From: Nereocystis luetkeana | Lineage: Eukaryota; Sar; Phaeophyceae; Laminariales; Laminariaceae | Assembly: GCA_031213475.1 (NCBI GenBank) | Contig: JARUPZ010000009.1 | Coordinates: forward strand, 11,802,461-11,866,460 | DNA length: 64,000 nt | Reading direction: 5' to 3' | In this document: positions 62,401 through 64,000 of the stretch, piece by piece | How positions within the stretch are numbered: the first letter of the stretch is position 1 | How the letters are laid out: every line of letters starts with the position of its first letter | The notes under the pieces: generated by a model | What the model was told of the DNA's origin: nothing | Database searches by the model: none | What the model saw: the letters and a program-made list of their open reading frames with translations, nothing else | Translations under genes and position numbers: made by a program

Positions 62401-64000
62401 AGGGCATCGGCACAATAGGGTATCAGGACAATACAATATCGGGACAGGAGAGTATCGGGATACTATTAATAGAGTATGGGTACAATAGAGTATCGAGACA
62501 GTACAATATTGGGACAATACATGATCGATGAAGATGTGGTCTCCGAGGAGATGTCGGGACTAGCAGGGGCAAACGTAGCAGGGCAACTTAATTGAGCGGG
62601 ACAATAGAGCGTCTGAAAAAAACAATGTCGGGAAATTACATCCGGCTTCGAAGATATGTCGGGACTGAGGCACAGATCTACAGGTGCAACCTGATCGGGC
62701 GGGGCAACATGGCATCGGGGAAGTAGGGTACAAGGACAATAGAAAAGCGGAGACAGTGTGGTCCCCGAGGAGACGTCGAGACTGGCAGGCGCGGATGCTA
62801 CGGTGAAGCCTGATCGGGCGGAACATTCCGGTATCGGGATAATACAATATCGGGACAATATATAACCAGACGCGGTGTAATTCCCGGGCAAATGCCGGGG
62901 CTGGAAGACGCAAATGTAACGTTGAAACCCAAGTCGGGGGGACAAAAGCGCACCGGGGCAATAGAGTCCCCGGAGAATACATTATCGGGACAATGAGACA
63001 TCAAGACATTTGAGCATCGGGGAAAATCGAAATCGATACGATAAAACATCGGGTCGACATAGGATCGGGACAGTACAGCATCGGACGAAGGGAAGAAAGG
63101 GAAAAGCACTAATTGTAACAAACCACCGATTTAGGACGACTCATCCATCTATTCCGTGTACACTTCCAAGTATGGAACATATTAATGTCTGACGTTAGAC
63201 GAGGAACAGGTTCCACACCCCGGTCAGATAGATCATGATCTGTAGATCGTCTAGTGCCTTATTTGCGGTTGTGAGAGGTGTGGAAACATGTGCTACATCA
63301 TGCGGACTACACGGGGCCCACCCGGCAAGATGAGCTAGATCGTACAACATCGGGAATAAATCCGCCTTGAAAAATCTAGACCATCAACTGTGGGAATGAT
63401 CTGTCTGAGGTGTGTAAAATGTTCAAGGTTCCCATCACCCATAGGGTCGCAAGCGTCCAAAAACAACAACAACGGCTATGGATACCAACATCGACAACAA
63501 AAAATAAAACAACGACAACAAGCACCACGCCAGTGCCATACCCCCCACGACCATCAACAGCAACACCAGCAGCAACACAAATTAGCCACACCACATCTTG
63601 CCATTGACACGTTAAACACCATATCAGCTACAAGCCAACTACACCAACAACCACACCCCGCCAACATTACCACCGACACCACCAACATCACCGCCGACAC
63701 CACCAACATCACCGCCGACACCACCAACATCACCACCGACACCACCAACATAAACAAGAGTACCACCACTACCCGTCATCAACAACAATACCTCACCTCT
63801 TCACCCCGATATCCCGCTGCTCCTGATCAAGCGGCGTCACTTCCGCCGTTTCGGGTAATCTCTTCGCGTCAACCTTCGATTCCGCCGCTTCTTTCCGAAA
63901 AAAGTATTTCAGCCGCTCCAACCCCAGCGCCAACCCTTCTGAAGACCCCCCCTGATCACCTTCGACTGGAATATTGGGCAGGCATGAAGATGGGACGAGA
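35221..64000 (-). CDS. NAA25: NAA25/Mdm20 homologue, NatB auxiliary subunit (spliced, 5' end outside window)
   Basis: NAA25 is the non-catalytic, TPR-like subunit that binds NAA20 and anchors NatB at the ribosome, where NatB acetylates nascent Met-Asp/Glu/Asn/Gln N-termini. Joining the minus-strand exons gives a protein co-linear with the C-terminal part of animal and plant NAA25. In order these include SVVRELTTQYRREM, HGDELVILAAITLL, CSPYNHHLKIMAMDVYRELG, FERGLTIFGELDVKQIQVDT, AEKVSMDVILDHQTSAS, a lysine-rich linker (DKKKKGGKSKGKGKGKK) between helices, and the short tail LLSVVTENLALLQRWEKKG. The human protein has counterparts of each, including its own poly-lysine run. Phases agree at most joins; they fail or are ambiguous around 42.7-44.9 kb, at the start of the 59.5-kb exon and at the donor at 47367. 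About 720 residues are recovered over nearly 29 kb. The N-terminal TPR half lies beyond 64000. Confidence 0.88.
35284..36434 (-). other. NAA25 last intron
   Basis: It contains G-runs at about 35429, 35508, 35931 and 36080-36118. A diverged tandem pair (35715-35765 and 35878-35925) shares ATGGAAACCCGT..GGAGGGG.GTAT. No further exon was recognised. Confidence 0.7.
36435..36512 (-). CDS. NAA25: NAA25 exon (SEISAKLEPA..KGELGA)
   Basis: This 26-residue phase-0 exon has acceptor TCGCCAG. The donor is taken as GCG|GTGTAC; VYE could be included if a later donor is used. It bridges VALK and RLLS, as expected from NAA25. Confidence 0.75.
36513..37854 (-). other. NAA25 intron with SINE
   Basis: It contains a G16 run (about 36546), ATATC/CATAT-rich low complexity (36960-37430) and a full tRNA-SINE (37432-37830). 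Confidence 0.75.
37432..37830 (+). mobile_element. tRNA-derived SINE, copy 2
   Basis: It has the same tRNA-like head as copy 1 (CCGGCGTCCCCGGTGGCTTG, B box GGTTCAAGTCT) and the same body. A 65-bp block (GACGACACCT..GTGACCACGGCTTGTCCAGA..) is tandemly duplicated near its 3' end. It lies antisense in an NAA25 intron. Confidence 0.85.
37855..38046 (-). CDS. NAA25: NAA25 exon with lysine-rich linker
   Basis: This 64-residue phase-0 exon has acceptor TGCTACAG and donor AAG|GTATAG. DKKKKGGKSKGKGKGKK is followed by a G/S linker and the helix VSRLQEALSAFGREVSDLLR then AMSVALK. In animal NAA25 a poly-lysine loop occupies the same place before the helix ending in IALK. Confidence 0.9.
38225..38440. 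repeat. (ATATC)n microsatellite
   Basis: A pure core of about 12 units at 38279-38335, with degenerate flanks. Confidence 0.93.
39980..40390 (+). mobile_element. R3 repeat, long copy
   Basis: A G14 head is followed by TGTACTCAATCTC, TGGCCGTAGCCGTATGACC, AATGCCGGGACGGAACACGT, ACCGACCAGG..TGCTTGCACCAAG, a ..GTGAGGTGTTGGG block, GATGACAGCGTCAATCAAAC, TTTTCTGGTGTAGCCATTCC and GTGCGATCATCCCCCTTGTT. It is about 400 bp and has no coding potential. Confidence 0.8.
40380..41095. repeat. G-rich strand with long G homopolymers
   Basis: It has GGGGT/GGAGG-type repeats and unbroken G-runs of 10-20 (about 40497, 40838 and 40917-40936). It includes the second R3 copy (40495-40760). Confidence 0.85.
41182..41283 (-). 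CDS. NAA25: NAA25 exon (AEAPLTPEWLT..ATGAE)
   Basis: This 34-residue phase-0 exon has acceptor AACTAACAG and donor GAG|GTAAGG. WLTIISKALGGGLAFTCVLL is a hydrophobic helix matching the NAA25 helix before the lysine-rich loop. Confidence 0.9.
41284..41974 (-). other. NAA25 intron
   Basis: It consists of CAAT/CAACC-type low complexity (41400-41690) and A-rich tracts (41815-41960). No exon was recognised. Confidence 0.7.
41975..42217 (-). CDS. NAA25: NAA25 exon (MMAEASRAL..RKVYQ)
   Basis: This 81-residue phase-0 exon has acceptor CCATGGCAG and donor CAG|GTGAAC. A glycine/serine loop is followed by a helix-rich stretch, DAEKLAAAAEAMAKAGEKAR, and YKGMVLSCPRYVCALEAGEG. Its position before the WLTIISKAL exon is consistent with the variable middle of NAA25. 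Similarity in this part is low and rests on phase and order. Confidence 0.8.
42218..42744 (-). other. NAA25 intron, ACC/AAC-rich
   Basis: 42340-42560 is an imperfect ACCAAC/CACCAAC tract, with A-runs near 42585-42630. The long minus frame spanning it is a composition artefact. Confidence 0.7.
42745..42963 (-). CDS. NAA25: NAA25 probable exon (alanine-rich)
   Basis: The acceptor is TGCTTTCCAG. It encodes GGPSAEVDRKATELEHATTV, then an alanine stretch encoded by GCC/GCT/GCA triplets, then DDDATVPAEEHEGVSIGAAD. Several phase-0 donors are possible (GGG|GTTTCC, GGC|GTGTCG, GGG|GTCGGG). An overlapping frame from an upstream acceptor (HAEELFNHALSDHNQMLLSR) is an alternative. The GCN microsatellite suggests recent length change. 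Assignment is by position only. Confidence 0.5.
43345..43500. repeat. minisatellite, about 33 bp unit x5
   Basis: Units resemble GCTACCCCTACAAGGCAAAC followed by ACAAATTAG. A similar TACCC..TATAAGGCA string recurs singly at 34760-34790. Confidence 0.85.
43520..43830 (+). mobile_element. R3 repeat copy
   Basis: A 5' module (TTGCTTGACTTTGTCACATT, TTTCGAGACGAGTAGAGGGG) precedes the common R3 core (ATCATGCATGGCCGTAGTCC.., GTCGGGTTTTCACCGACAAG, CACCAAGCGCGAAGCGCCGT, GTGAAGGGTGAGCTGCATCC). The same 5' module occurs at 57790-57870 and 61950-62050. Confidence 0.78.
43920..44275. repeat. (GGTAT/GGCAT)n pentanucleotide tract
   Basis: Imperfect TGGTA/TGGCA repeats. A related pure run lies at 45417-45460. 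Confidence 0.92.
44276..44328. repeat. GC-rich inverted repeat
   Basis: GCGGGCGG-CCTA-CGCCGCCCGC forms a strong hairpin, flanked by the complementary-like CGCTTCGCTC and CTACGCTCGCTC. It sits directly at the end of the pentanucleotide tract. Confidence 0.7.
44820..44899 (-). CDS. NAA25: NAA25 possible exon (GTGLNARRA..TRTES)
   Basis: The minus frame after CCACAG reads GTGLNARRATGLTVAESKEI and FTRTES, then continues open as VARWWRGRRAAYEAEREALL to a TGA at 44739-44741. The coding look is good. The acceptor phase (2 leading bases) does not fit the upstream exon ending in phase 0, so either an intervening exon is missed or this belongs to something else. The donor chosen is TCG|GTGGCG. Confidence 0.4.
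45417..45480. repeat. (GGTAT)n microsatellite
   Basis: About nine units just downstream of an NAA25 donor. Confidence 0.9.
45498..45615 (-). CDS. NAA25: NAA25 exon (CCAINKEEEA..LKLALK)
   Basis: This 118-nt exon has acceptor GCGTCCAG and donor AAG|GTAACC. One leading base completes a codon. It encodes INKEEEAVTERGRRGHLLAS and LKRRLLANETLKLALK, the basic helical region corresponding to the EEETLWLRIRSLTLRLI-type helix of NAA25. Confidence 0.85.
45986..46073. mobile_element. MITE family 1, copy
   Basis: Diverged ends TTACGGGGTACCATATTA and ATTTACTATGGTCCCTCGCA around TTTACCTATTATTACCAACA. Confidence 0.7.
46085..46560 (+). mobile_element. R3 repeat, long copy
   Basis: A G13 head is followed by TGTACTCATCATCATGCGGG and the standard core (CCCTACAATGCCGGCACGGA, GCACCAAGCGCGAAGCGCCG). 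The distal part matches 40210-40390 and the reverse of 49680-49850 (TATTATCTGGTGTGGCCACT, CTTGTGCGGAGTAGTTGCTC, AATGATCTAACTCG). It abuts a MITE. Confidence 0.82.
46735..46950 (+). mobile_element. R4 repeat (GATC-tailed), copy
   Basis: GGGAGCCGTATAATCTGCAT, CACATGTTTCCTGGGTTGGA and ACAACCTCTCACGACGGCAG are shared with 51690-51810, 16037-16082 and, reversed, 29590-29690, 49320-49415 and 63220-63400. Edges carry runs of GATCTGTATGATCTG. Confidence 0.7.
47367..47504 (-). CDS. NAA25: NAA25 exon (YLEEETLSSQ..ADAESS)
   Basis: The acceptor CCACTTCAG gives the phase needed after the 48.6-kb exon. The exon encodes GAAFPGDDWLEALKENMDYS and continues into QTDRSLADAESS. GDDWLEALKEN corresponds to the DDIPWEDLRDN motif of animal NAA25. 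The donor is taken as GG|GTGTAT; AG|GTCACT at 47394 is a shorter alternative. Confidence 0.87.
47597..47765. repeat. tandem duplication of about 85 bp
   Basis: The two copies share CCGTTTGACTCTG, ATCAAATGACTCTCATCTTC, the following poly-A, and GGCGAAAGCAGCAGCAAC. The block lies in the intron just upstream of the 47.5-kb exon. Confidence 0.9.
47810..48100. repeat. ACC/AAC-rich low complexity
   Basis: Imperfect CACCAACACC and CCGCACCACC triplet tracts with no coding exon. Confidence 0.8.
48120..48215 (-). pseudogene. decayed copy of the NAA25 48.6-kb exon donor region
   Basis: On the minus strand TTCTTCCGCGGCTTGGTGGG and ACCCAGCAGGCGTTTTTCGC parallel the real exon end and intron start (TCCGCTTCAGCGGCAAG|GTAG, then ACCCAGCAGGCGTGCTTCAC). 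Similarity continues about 60 bp into the intron (TTGTTTCCTCTATACTTCGT against TTGTTTTATGTATACCGAGT). Confidence 0.75.
48588..48661 (-). CDS. NAA25: NAA25 exon (LALAKAEKVS..TSASAA)
   Basis: This 74-nt exon has acceptor GCCTTCAG and donor CAAG|GTAGGT. LAKAEKVSMDVILDHQTSAS matches NAA25's HFAQVRTERMLLDLLLEANI-type helix. It is phase 0 in and phase 2 out, as its neighbours require. Confidence 0.9.
48788..48825. repeat. G homopolymer of about 37 nt
   Basis: The longest homopolymer in the window, 75 bp before the assembly gap. Confidence 0.9.
48901..49000. other. assembly gap (100 N)
   Basis: Exactly 100 N, probably a gap of unknown true length, inside an NAA25 intron between the long G-run and a GATC-repeat array. 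Confidence 0.99.
49040..49415 (-). mobile_element. R4 repeat with (GATCAGATA)n array
   Basis: About 28 units of 9-10 bp (GATCAGATAGATCAGACA..) occupy 49045-49320 and abut an R4 core in reverse orientation (ATAACCTGCCGTTATGAGAT, GTTGTGCAGGATCTGCCTTG). The D/L/S-repeat frames are artefacts. Confidence 0.8.
49600..50120 (-). mobile_element. R3 repeat, longest copy, reverse orientation
   Basis: From its 5' end: the C13 run (complement of the G head) at 50107, GTACTCGATAGGAGAGATGT (complement), CATGCATGGCCGTAGTCGTA (complement), a CACCAAGCGCGAAGCGCCGT block, the AAGCGGT.. block, then the distal region with CCAGAGACAGCAATGGGAGT and GAACACTACGTGGTACGATC (complements). It shows that R3 extends to about 420-500 bp. 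Confidence 0.82.
50158..50254. mobile_element. MITE family 1, diverged copy
   Basis: AGTAGTAATCAGGACCAAAC and GGTCCTGATCACTATGGTCC followed by CGCGCAAT form the inverted ends. Confidence 0.65.
50411..50596 (-). CDS. NAA25: NAA25 exon (VDTLSYLVLR..EIDRFQ)
   Basis: This 62-residue phase-0 exon has acceptor CCCCTGCAG and donor CAG|GTTGAT. It is the longest block of recognisable NAA25. VDTLSYLVLRPSHCYGLFGE corresponds to HDTIGYLLTRYAESLGQYAA. NETAEHIARAVERGNYSKGA and EIDRF correspond to the segment ending in KIPEFIAFRNRL. Confidence 0.92.
50745..50955 (-). pseudogene. two decayed copies of the NAA25 VDTLSYL exon start
   Basis: The real junction on the minus strand is GCAG|GTTGACACTTTGTCGTAC. 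Echo one (50745-50765) reads GCAG|GGTGACACTCTTTCATTT. Echo two (50925-50955) reads GCAG|GTTGACGCCCTGATGTAC and translates VDALMYLMFRP, against VDTLSYLVLRP in the exon. Both keep the AG acceptor. Confidence 0.85.
51660..51855 (+). mobile_element. R4 repeat (GATC-tailed), copy
   Basis: Core GGGAGCTGTATACTCCGCAC, GCGCATGTTCCCTCGGTTGG and CCCAACCTCTGACAACGGCA, followed by a tail of GATCTGTATGATCTGTATGA. Confidence 0.72.
51900..52440. repeat. C-rich CCACC/CCCC tract with C24 run
   Basis: 540 bp of imperfect C-rich triplets. The P/H/T- and G/V-rich frames are artefacts. Confidence 0.9.
52610..52925. repeat. tandem duplication, about 182 bp unit
   Basis: Units at 52616-52755 and 52799-52935 share GAGTGACGGGGCTCCTT, TTAGGCCATGG, ATTGCTCATCGG and TAGCACTGACGCTTTCCTCC. 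Confidence 0.9.
52956..53066. mobile_element. MITE family 1, copy (inverted centre)
   Basis: The ends are intact (ATTACGGGGGACCATAGTTA and TATGGTCCCCCGTAGTAAT). The centre is in the opposite orientation to the copy at 7764. Confidence 0.87.
53735..53824. mobile_element. MITE family 2, best copy
   Basis: CCTTTTAGGACCGCAGTCCC, TTTTGGGGACAAAC, a short centre, GTTTGTCCCCAAAACGGGAC and TGCGGTCCTAAAGGGG form a nearly perfect hairpin of about 90 nt. Confidence 0.9.
54220..54306 (-). CDS. NAA25: NAA25 exon (IMAMDVYREL..VKQIQ)
   Basis: This 29-residue phase-0 exon has acceptor GTTTTCAAG and donor CAG|GTGGGG. YRELGSFERGLTIFGELDVK followed by QIQ corresponds to the CMLGAFEPVVDLYSSLDAKH-type segment and next residues of NAA25, with exact phase and no gap across both joins. 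Confidence 0.92.
54568..54600 (-). pseudogene. possible decayed copy of the NAA25 IMAMDVY exon start
   Basis: The minus strand reads SMGEEYKVMLLD before GTGAGC, resembling the exon context K-IMAMDV. It could instead be a small alternative exon, since its flanks satisfy AG/GT. NAA25 alignment shows no room for it between HHLK and IMAM. Confidence 0.4.
54648..54736. mobile_element. MITE family 2, copy
   Basis: GCAGTCCCGTTTTGGGGACA and GTTTGTCCCCAAAACGGGAC followed by TGCGGTCCTA; close to the 53735 copy. Confidence 0.88.
55392..55502. mobile_element. MITE family 2, copy
   Basis: ACTGTAGTCCCGTTTGGGGA and ATCCCCAAAACGGGACTGGC, with a small insertion near the right end. Confidence 0.8.
55727..55840 (+). 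repeat. dispersed repeat R5, copy 2
   Basis: CACTAAAACCTAGTAGTTTG, GTGTCAGTTAAGGCATGTCA and GCGCTGTCTCCTGACAT match 21688-21800 in the TraB intron. Confidence 0.65.
56098..56190. repeat. (AAC)n microsatellite
   Basis: About 29 uninterrupted AAC/ACA units. Confidence 0.97.
56405..56462. repeat. (CT)n microsatellite
   Basis: About 28 CT units with TTT interruptions. The similar strings CTTTGCGAGAAACAGCTT flank its right side twice (56472, 56519). Confidence 0.95.
57170..57283. mobile_element. MITE family 1, copy
   Basis: TTACCGGGGGGGATAGTAAA and TTAATGGTCCCCCGTAGTAG as ends; one arm is degraded. Confidence 0.75.
57420..57530. mobile_element. MITE family 1, copy
   Basis: ATTACGGGGGGCCACAGTTA and TAACTATGGTCCCCCGTAAT as ends. 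It lies 37 bp upstream (plus-strand sense) of an NAA25 donor. Confidence 0.88.
57567..57676 (-). CDS. NAA25: NAA25 exon (GEDAQSGKVK..YNHHLK)
   Basis: This 110-nt exon has acceptor GCCGCCGCAG and donor AAG|GTGAGG. KVEVACLLEAAMSCSPYNHH followed by LK matches the TLLEEGLTHSPSNAQFK segment of NAA25. Two leading bases complete the split codon with the 59.5-kb exon. Confidence 0.93.
57715..58070 (+). mobile_element. R3 repeats, two overlapping copies
   Basis: A short copy (57715-57790: GTGTACTCATTGTCATGCAT, CCGTGGTCGTCAGACC) runs into the 5' module plus core of a second (57790-58070: TGTTGCTTGCCTTAGTCATT, GGGTTTTCACCGAACAGGCA, CGCCAAGCGCGAAGCGCCGT). A G17 run follows at 58098. Confidence 0.78.
58787..58882. 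mobile_element. MITE family 2, diverged copy
   Basis: CGGCAGTGCCGAATTGGGGG and TTGTCCCCAAAACGGCACTG followed by CGGTACTAAAAG. Confidence 0.78.
59453..59546 (-). CDS. NAA25: NAA25 exon (REVQHGDELV..EPAKS)
   Basis: The donor TCAG|GTGATA gives phase 1, as the next exon needs. HGDELVILAAITLLKLCNLY matches the GDELxxxAxxxLxxL helix of plant and animal NAA25. The acceptor chosen (GGGCAG) gives phase 0. CAG at 59535-59537 is a shorter alternative. CGACAG at 59587 adds ATLHLNLGSEGGQ but breaks phase. Confidence 0.85.
60207..60321. mobile_element. MITE family 1, copy
   Basis: ATTACAGGGGACCGTAGTAA and TAATATGGCCCCCCGTAATA as ends, with AGGTAAATGTATACCTGGTA in the centre. Confidence 0.85.
60368..60486. 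mobile_element. MITE family 1, copy
   Basis: ATTACGGGGGACCATAGTCA and AAACTATGCCCCCCCGTTAC as ends. It is only 46 bp from the preceding copy and in the same orientation. Confidence 0.85.
60748..60842. mobile_element. MITE family 2, diverged copy
   Basis: CTTGTAGGACAGCACTCCCG and AAAAACGGGACTGCGGCACT as ends. Confidence 0.7.
60919..61034 (-). CDS. NAA25: NAA25 exon (GSAGAGNGDD..REMAS)
   Basis: This 116-nt exon has acceptor TACACAGCAG and donor TCG|GTGACA. PEQCYRSVVRELTTQYRREM matches SVVRELMLRYQHGL of animal NAA25. The G/N/D-rich start completes a codon split with the 62.3-kb exon. Confidence 0.92.
61035..62284 (-). other. NAA25 intron
   Basis: It contains a GTTGTTG-rich stretch (61225-61345), a family-1 MITE (61578-61682) and an R3 5' module (61940-62045) with a G14 run. 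No extra exon was recognised. Confidence 0.7.
61578..61682. mobile_element. MITE family 1, copy (inverted centre)
   Basis: ATTACGGGGGGCCATATTAA and TTTACTGTGGTCCCCCGGAT as ends, with CCAACAATATTTGGTCC on the right side. Confidence 0.85.
62285..62382 (-). CDS. NAA25: NAA25 exon (LHRYICACQS..AETTN)
   Basis: This 98-nt exon has acceptor CCCGACTAG and donor AACG|GTGTGT. LHRYICACQSRHLLGDHTVS matches the LQQHLCVVQLTRLLGLYHTM segment of animal NAA25. One base on each side completes split codons with the flanking exons. It is the functional copy at the end of a decayed tandem array. Confidence 0.9.
62383..63090 (-). repeat. four decayed tandem copies of an NAA25 exon plus linkers
   Basis: Copies at about 62533-62607, 62645-62715, 62752-62830 and 62868-62945 align with the exon at 62285-62390. 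Minus-strand translations echo it: CQSRHLLGDHIF, QSRHIFEAG, LHRSIRACQSRRLLGDHTVS and FQRYICVFQPRHLPGNYTAS, against LHRYICACQSRHLLGDHTVS. Linkers are short CGGGACAATACAATAT-type repeats that continue to 63090. Confidence 0.9.
63205..63410 (-). mobile_element. R4 repeat, reverse copy
   Basis: GATCATGATCTGTAGATCGT, TTGCGGTTGTGAGAGGTGTG, ACATGTGCTACATCATGCGG and ATGAGCTAGATCGTACAACA parallel the other R4 copies. Confidence 0.6.
63630..63765. repeat. 21-bp minisatellite (ACACCACCAACATCACCGCC)n
   Basis: About five units of CCGACACCACCAACATCACC, within an imperfect ACC-rich tract that begins near 63450. Confidence 0.9.
63797..63965 (-). CDS. NAA25: NAA25 first exon in window (EGDQGGSSEG..DIGVK)
   Basis: The donor is AGAG|GTGAGG (phase 2), matching the exon at 62285. 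The exon encodes LALGLERLKYFFRKEAAESK and then PLDQEQRDIGVK; joined on it reads QRDIGVKRLHRYICACQ, like LPADIRALQQHLCVVQ in animal NAA25. The acceptor is taken as ATTCCAG at 63966-63972, though later ones (GATCAG, CTTCAG) are possible. Confidence 0.8.

Overview
This is a eukaryotic nuclear window. The coding signal is a series of short (60-240 nt), GC-rich exons with GT-AG borders. They are separated by introns of about 0.3-5 kb full of microsatellites, minisatellites and small dispersed repeats. There are no operons or ribosome-binding sites, and there is a 100-base N gap at 48901-49000. The exon/intron style and repeat load fit a large-genome stramenopile, most likely a brown alga. That is an inference, since no organelle, rRNA or clade-specific marker is present.

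Two spliced genes could be reconstructed, both on the minus strand, by joining exons whose splice phases agree and whose joined proteins match known families. (1) A TraB/PrgY-family gene has its stop at 8466-8468 and seven recognised exons up to about 23.3 kb; its N-terminal exon is not securely found. (2) An NAA25/Mdm20 homologue, the auxiliary subunit of the NatB N-terminal acetyltransferase, has its stop at 35221-35223 and continues upstream beyond the window end. About sixteen exons are seen, so only the C-terminal half or more lies here. One plus-strand ORF (1357-1692) is a weaker gene candidate. No functional link between the two genes is evident.

Layout: 1-8.0 kb is intergenic DNA with a tRNA-derived SINE inside a composite repeat, a field of TTCCATGGAAG-like motifs and a GTAG microsatellite. 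8.4-23.3 kb is TraB. 23.3-35.2 kb is intergenic and holds a 20-bp GGGGATCCCC palindrome array and other decayed satellites. 35.2-64 kb is NAA25. Dispersed families recur throughout: two hairpin MITE families (about 12 and 7 copies), a tRNA-SINE (3 copies), a poly-G-headed repeat of about 400 bp (about 11 copies), and a repeat with a GATC-rich tail (about 6 copies).

The most unusual feature is that several introns are built from decayed tandem copies of the edges of their own neighbouring exons. The intron after the ITLRRL exon of TraB is about 1.4 kb of some 30 copies of that exon's last codons plus donor. The NAA25 intron at 62.4-63.0 kb holds four decayed copies of the downstream exon with its acceptor. 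At least six other exon edges have one to four such echoes. All alignments and identities were judged by eye.
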